From Candidatus Moraniibacteriota bacterium (GTDB lineage: Bacteria > Patescibacteriota > Minisyncoccia > Moranbacterales > UBA1568), in contig JAHBAT020000001.1 in NCBI GenBank assembly GCA_018499985.2, positions 1-64,000 on the forward strand: a stretch of 64,000 nucleotides of DNA. The letters run 5' to 3'. The notes under the pieces are model-generated. The model saw only the letters and a program-made list of their open reading frames with translations, did no database searches and was not told the DNA's origin. The position numbers and the translations under genes were made by a program. Positions 61,138-64,000 of the stretch are shown here, in pieces; within the stretch, counting starts at the first letter, position 1; every line of letters starts with the position of its first letter.

Positions 61138-62211
61138 CTAGAAGCTTGCTGAAGTAATAACGGTAAGTACTTCTTGATAGTCACTGGCTGCTGGTGTTAC
61201 CGAGGTAGCCTTGGCCTTTAATTGAAAGGATCCTCTGCCACTTGCTACTGGAGTAGAAGCAGTAAAGATTTCACGAACTGTAGTATCACTTACAGCTACA
61301 TTGTCTGAGGTAAGGTTATAGGCTGGCACAAGAGTAAAAGGTCCACCAGCTGATTGTGTAGCGCTTACTCCCTGAACACCAAAACCCTCCTGCAAAGCTG
61401 CTAGGTTACCTGATACGGCACTGATGGTATAGCTTGCTCGGGTACTCTGAAGACCATTATTTGAAGCTTTAATATAAACTCTTCCTCCATTTTCAGCATT
61501 GGTATCAAAGTCTACCCATACTTTTTGTGGGCTATTGGCCACCACTCCAGGGGAAAGATTGCCTAAGTTTGTTGCAAATGGAGCAGCTGTCTCTGTGTCG
61601 GTAGCAGAAACATCGATATCAAAGCTGAGCTTTGGTCCAACGGTAGACTGTGTAGCGACTGGACCATAGTCAGTTTCTGTCTTACTTCCCTGCATAGCCT
61701 TAACTTTGACCTTATACGTCGTATTGGCCGTAAGACCGATAATGAGAGTGCCACTCGCTCCGCCCCAAGCGGTGTATGTCTGATAGTCCTCGATACCCAA
61801 AGTAGTGCCCACGGTATTATCACTTTGTACATACCGTGTTGTGACAAAGTTATCGCTACTAATAGCAATAGCATATACTGCGTCGCTTGGATTCTCTCCC
61901 GCTACTAGGGTCACCAGAAGCTTATTGTAGTAATTAGCAGGATTGGTAAAGCTTGGTGCGCTTGGCACATTGGCCTGATTCGTAAAGACCATACCCGAAC
62001 CCAAATCATAGGTAGTACTTGTAAGTTTACCTCCGCTCTGCTCTCCGGTAATAGCTGTCATGCCATAATTGGTAGATGTACCGCTACCACCACCACTACC
62101 AAAGCCAAAATCCTTAAGCTCATAGGTAGTGCTCGCAGGCAAAGCCAAAAAAATAAAGAGTGGGAAAATTCTTTTCAATAAACTCTTTCTTGTATTTCCG
62201 AAAAAATACAT
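61138..62211 (-). CDS. Exported surface protein with fibronectin-like region
   Basis: A 357-aa protein with a signal peptide (about 11-27), a Gly/Ser/Thr-rich start (YELKDFGFGSGGGSG), a fibronectin-III-like middle (about 80-195; TYKVKVKAMQG), and a C-terminal domain similar to that of the 352-aa protein. It begins 3 bp after a LytR_C gene. Surface role inferred. Confidence 0.72.
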   Translation of the reverse strand: MYFFGNTRKSLLKRIFPLFIFLALPASTTYELKDFGFGSGGGSGTSTNYGMTAITGEQSGGKLTSTTYDLGSGMVFTNQANVPSAPSFTNPANYYNKLLVTLVAGENPSDAVYAIAISSDNFVTTRYVQSDNTVGTTLGIEDYQTYTAWGGASGTLIIGLTANTTYKVKVKAMQGSKTETDYGPVATQSTVGPKLSFDIDVSATDTETAAPFATNLGNLSPGVVANSPQKVWVDFDTNAENGGRVYIKASNNGLQSTRASYTISAVSGNLAALQEGFGVQGVSATQSAGGPFTLVPAYNLTSDNVAVSDTTVREIFTASTPVASGRGSFQLKAKATSVTPAASDYQEVLTVITSASF

Positions 62212-62214
62212 ACC

Positions 62215-62841
62215 TTATTCCTTACCAAAAATGATAGTCACGGTAGCTGTTTGTGTTTCCGGATCGCTTGTAAGAGCCTCTTTGTACGCAATGCTTGGGT
62301 AAGTTGCCTTAAGGGCAGTTACTATTGCTTGACCAGCTTCTTGATCGGCTTTTTTGGTATATACCGTAGTGCCTGTAAAATCTCCCTTTGTATTACCAAT
62401 CGTTACCTTACTAAAACCCTTACCCTTTAGTGTTTCTGCTGTCGCAGAAGCCACACCCTTAGCTCCGCCTCCATTCATCACTATGACATCGAGTGCTTGG
62501 GCTTTTTTGAGGGCATCACTTGTGCCCTCACTCTTTTCTTCTTTTTGATCTGTTTCTACCTGCGGCATAGCTACTGACTCCTCTTCAGTTGAAGTCATTT
62601 CTGTCTTTGGTAAAGCACTAATCGATGGTGATTGACTTTCTTTTGACTGCTGTTTCCAAAGGCTGTACGTACCAAAGCCAGCCCCGGCTAATCCAAGTAT
62701 TACTACCACAATAAGTCCACCGAGCAAAAAAGCTCCAAATACATGCTCTTTATGAGACTTTCTTCTTACCACTGGCTCTTCAGAAACTGCTATCACTTCT
62801 TCCTCTACAACTTCTTCTTTTTTTGTTTTTTTTGAGAACAT
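62215..62841 (-). CDS. LytR_C-domain membrane protein, second copy
   Basis: A 208-aa protein with one transmembrane helix (about 33-56), a Ser/Glu-rich linker, and a LytR C-terminal domain (about 115-205; LDVIVMNGGGAKGVASATAETL). It resembles the gene at 53.3 kb in domain order. It sits between a membrane protein and surface protein genes, so a wall-associated role is likely. Confidence 0.82.
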   Translation of the reverse strand: MFSKKTKKEEVVEEEVIAVSEEPVVRRKSHKEHVFGAFLLGGLIVVVILGLAGAGFGTYSLWKQQSKESQSPSISALPKTEMTSTEEESVAMPQVETDQKEEKSEGTSDALKKAQALDVIVMNGGGAKGVASATAETLKGKGFSKVTIGNTKGDFTGTTVYTKKADQEAGQAIVTALKATYPSIAYKEALTSDPETQTATVTIIFGKE

Positions 62842-62859
62842 GGTGCTAAAAATAGGTGA

Positions 62860-63435
62860 TTAATCTTCAAACTTCTTCCAGGCAAAATAGAGAATGGTGA
62901 CAAGAGCTACGCCGAGAACAATGAGACGTAGAATGTCATTCATATCACTCCAATAACTGAGCGATCCAATAATAAGAGCGAGCACACCGGCCAATGAAAG
63001 GGCTTGAGTAATCAGGCTTGAACCCGGAATAAACAATGAACCTACAAGTAAGAGAAGTCCTACAACTACAAAAACAATAAAGACGTTACGACTAAAGATG
63101 CTTGTAGCGGCATCAAAATCCTGACTACAAGTGAAATTATTGTTACAGTACGCCTCTTGCTTGGTGACACCTTCACCCATAGCCTCATTCCACTGACCAC
63201 CATTATCTACACATGTCTGCTTATCTTCATAAACTTGATTTACTTGGTCCATTTTACAGAACTGATCATACTCTGGCTCTGGATAAACTACCTGAATGGC
63301 ATACGTCACAAAAAGATTAATAAGAATCACGATACCAAAAAGTACTGCGTAGCGTATAAGAGCTCCCTGTTTTTTGGGGGCAACTTTTTCTTTTTCGGTT
63401 TCAGTTTCGACTTTAGTTTCGGTTTCTTCTTGCAT
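62860..63435 (-). CDS. Four-helix membrane protein with outer Cys loop
   Basis: A 191-aa protein. Helix 1 (about 25-48) is followed by an outer loop with four cysteines (about 58-105), then three helices (about 117-137, 141-160 and 166-184). The cysteines probably make disulfides. A Glu/Lys/Thr-rich N-terminal tail is cytoplasmic. No family recognised. It is the first gene of the surface-protein run. Confidence 0.68.
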   Translation of the reverse strand: MQEETETKVETETEKEKVAPKKQGALIRYAVLFGIVILINLFVTYAIQVVYPEPEYDQFCKMDQVNQVYEDKQTCVDNGGQWNEAMGEGVTKQEAYCNNNFTCSQDFDAATSIFSRNVFIVFVVVGLLLLVGSLFIPGSSLITQALSLAGVLALIIGSLSYWSDMNDILRLIVLGVALVTILYFAWKKFED

Positions 63436-63492
63436 AAGAAAAGTATTATTATTTTTTCTTAGTATATCACAAAGAGCTCTTTTTAGAAGAAC

Positions 63493-63519
63493 AAAAAAGA
63501 GGCTTTTTGCCTCTTTTTT
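63493..63519. terminator. Bidirectional terminator after malic enzyme
   Basis: AAAAAAGAGGC / GCCTCTTTTTT hairpin (63493-63519) with a TTTTT loop, 15 bp after the stop codon of the malic enzyme gene. Confidence 0.88.
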
Positions 63520-63534
63520 CTCTTTACTCTTTCT

Positions 63535-64000
63535 TTATTTTTTCTCACGTATTGCCCGCGCCACTGCCGGCATCACCGCTCTATCAAATACGCCCGGAAT
63601 AATCATATCGGGCTTTGGATTTTTGACGACCGCTGCGAGATTTTTGGCTGCCCGAACCAGCATTTCATCAGTAATAGCCCGTACGTTATTATCAAGTGCT
63701 CCACGGAAAATACCTGGAAAACCGAGAGCGTTATTAATCTGATTAGCATAATCCGAACGCCCTGTAGCCACGATATACGCACCGCCAGCCTTGGCTTCAT
63801 CCGGAGTAATTTCCGGCACCGGATTAGCAAGAGCAAAAACAATAGCTTTTTGATTCATTTTCGCTATATCAATCCTATCAAGAAGATTTGGCTGAGAAAC
63901 ACCAATAAAAACATCTGCGTCTACAATCACCTCCTTAAGACTGCCCTGAAAATTTTCTTTGTTCGTGTAAGCAAGAAGAGCTTTCTTGGACTCAGTAAGA
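63535..64000 (-). CDS. NAD(P)-dependent malic enzyme, partial
   Basis: The C-terminal part of malic enzyme, which converts malate to pyruvate and CO2. FALANPVPEI, the IVATGRSDYANQINN signature and GFPGIFRGALD are all present. The frame stays open to the window edge (LTESKKALLAYTNKENFQG lies upstream), so the gene continues beyond 64000. The GTG at 63930 is internal and not a start. Confidence 0.92.
   Translation of the reverse strand, partial: LTESKKALLAYTNKENFQGSLKEVIVDADVFIGVSQPNLLDRIDIAKMNQKAIVFALANPVPEITPDEAKAGGAYIVATGRSDYANQINNALGFPGIFRGALDNNVRAITDEMLVRAAKNLAAVVKNPKPDMIIPGVFDRAVMPAVARAIREKK

Noticed and set aside
63535-63930. Malic enzyme fragment as a short complete gene
   Set aside because: The frame continues in the same register to the window edge, so the GTG at 63930 is an internal codon and the gene is cut by the window.

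Overview
The window looks like part of a Candidate Phyla Radiation (Patescibacteria) genome, possibly a Parcubacteria/Moranbacteria-like lineage. The evidence is A+T-rich DNA read with the standard code, many short monofunctional genes, few Shine-Dalgarno sites, fused 2-oxoacid:ferredoxin oxidoreductase subunits, large Ser/Thr/Gly-rich surface proteins, a DipZ-like redox protein and an intron-bearing tRNA gene. The lineage is inference; no 16S rRNA gene is present. The first 19 bases equal the Tn5/Nextera mosaic end, so the left edge is a library-adapter remnant and not genome.

Layout. 0.2-6.3 kb (minus): KorAB-type oxidoreductase, exonuclease VII (large subunit with an extra HRDC domain), a membrane-anchored DsbA-like protein, and a ferric-reductase-like membrane protein. 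6.4-8.9 kb (plus): MacB-type ABC transporter. 9.0-12.7 kb (minus): serine protease, TPC-type P1B ATPase, PilX-like pilin. 12.8-17.3 kb (plus): RND-type pump and adaptor. 17.3-21.2 kb (minus): cyclophilin lipoprotein, DipZ, thioredoxin, small membrane protein and an XRE regulator with a clear paired operator. 21.3-23.9 kb (plus): a possible tiny RNA, an unlisted 56-aa CxxC membrane peptide, and PBP1a. 23.9-29.9 kb (minus): lysozyme-like protein, pseudouridine synthase, SET protein, SpoIID protein, ABC-F ATPase.

30-36 kb (minus) is a redox and envelope region: an FMN-binding protein with its flavin transferase ApbE, a YciB-like and an LssY_C protein, D-2-hydroxyacid dehydrogenase, a sugar deacetylase, a glycosyltransferase, and a protein with all six di-iron ligands of alternative oxidase. 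36-42.4 kb: an ECF sigma factor with a putative anti-sigma protein carrying a very acidic tail, a two-gene permease with ArsR, nitroreductase, and a CsoR/DUF305 copper-type operon whose perfect palindrome fills the promoter spacer.

42.4-46.9 kb looks accessory: a GC-richer papain-like protease with its own promoter and strong ribosome-binding site, three unrecognised membrane proteins, and a tRNA-Asn(GUU) gene split by a 555-bp group I intron encoding an HNH endonuclease. 46.9-53.2 kb: NUDIX hydrolase, membrane glycosyltransferase with TPRs, RpoD with a histone-H1-like basic tail, and DnaG. 53.3-63.4 kb: a surface-protein locus (LytR_C proteins, repeat-rich secreted proteins, WxL-binding-like anchors). 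The window ends inside a malic enzyme gene.

Taken together the genes suggest a small cell with thiol, flavin and metal redox chemistry at its membrane, a peptidoglycan wall, type IV pili and a decorated surface. The strongest unusual features are the intron-split tRNA-Asn, the alternative-oxidase-like protein, the flavinylation operon, the tiny RNA plus CxxC peptide, and the basic-tailed sigma factor.
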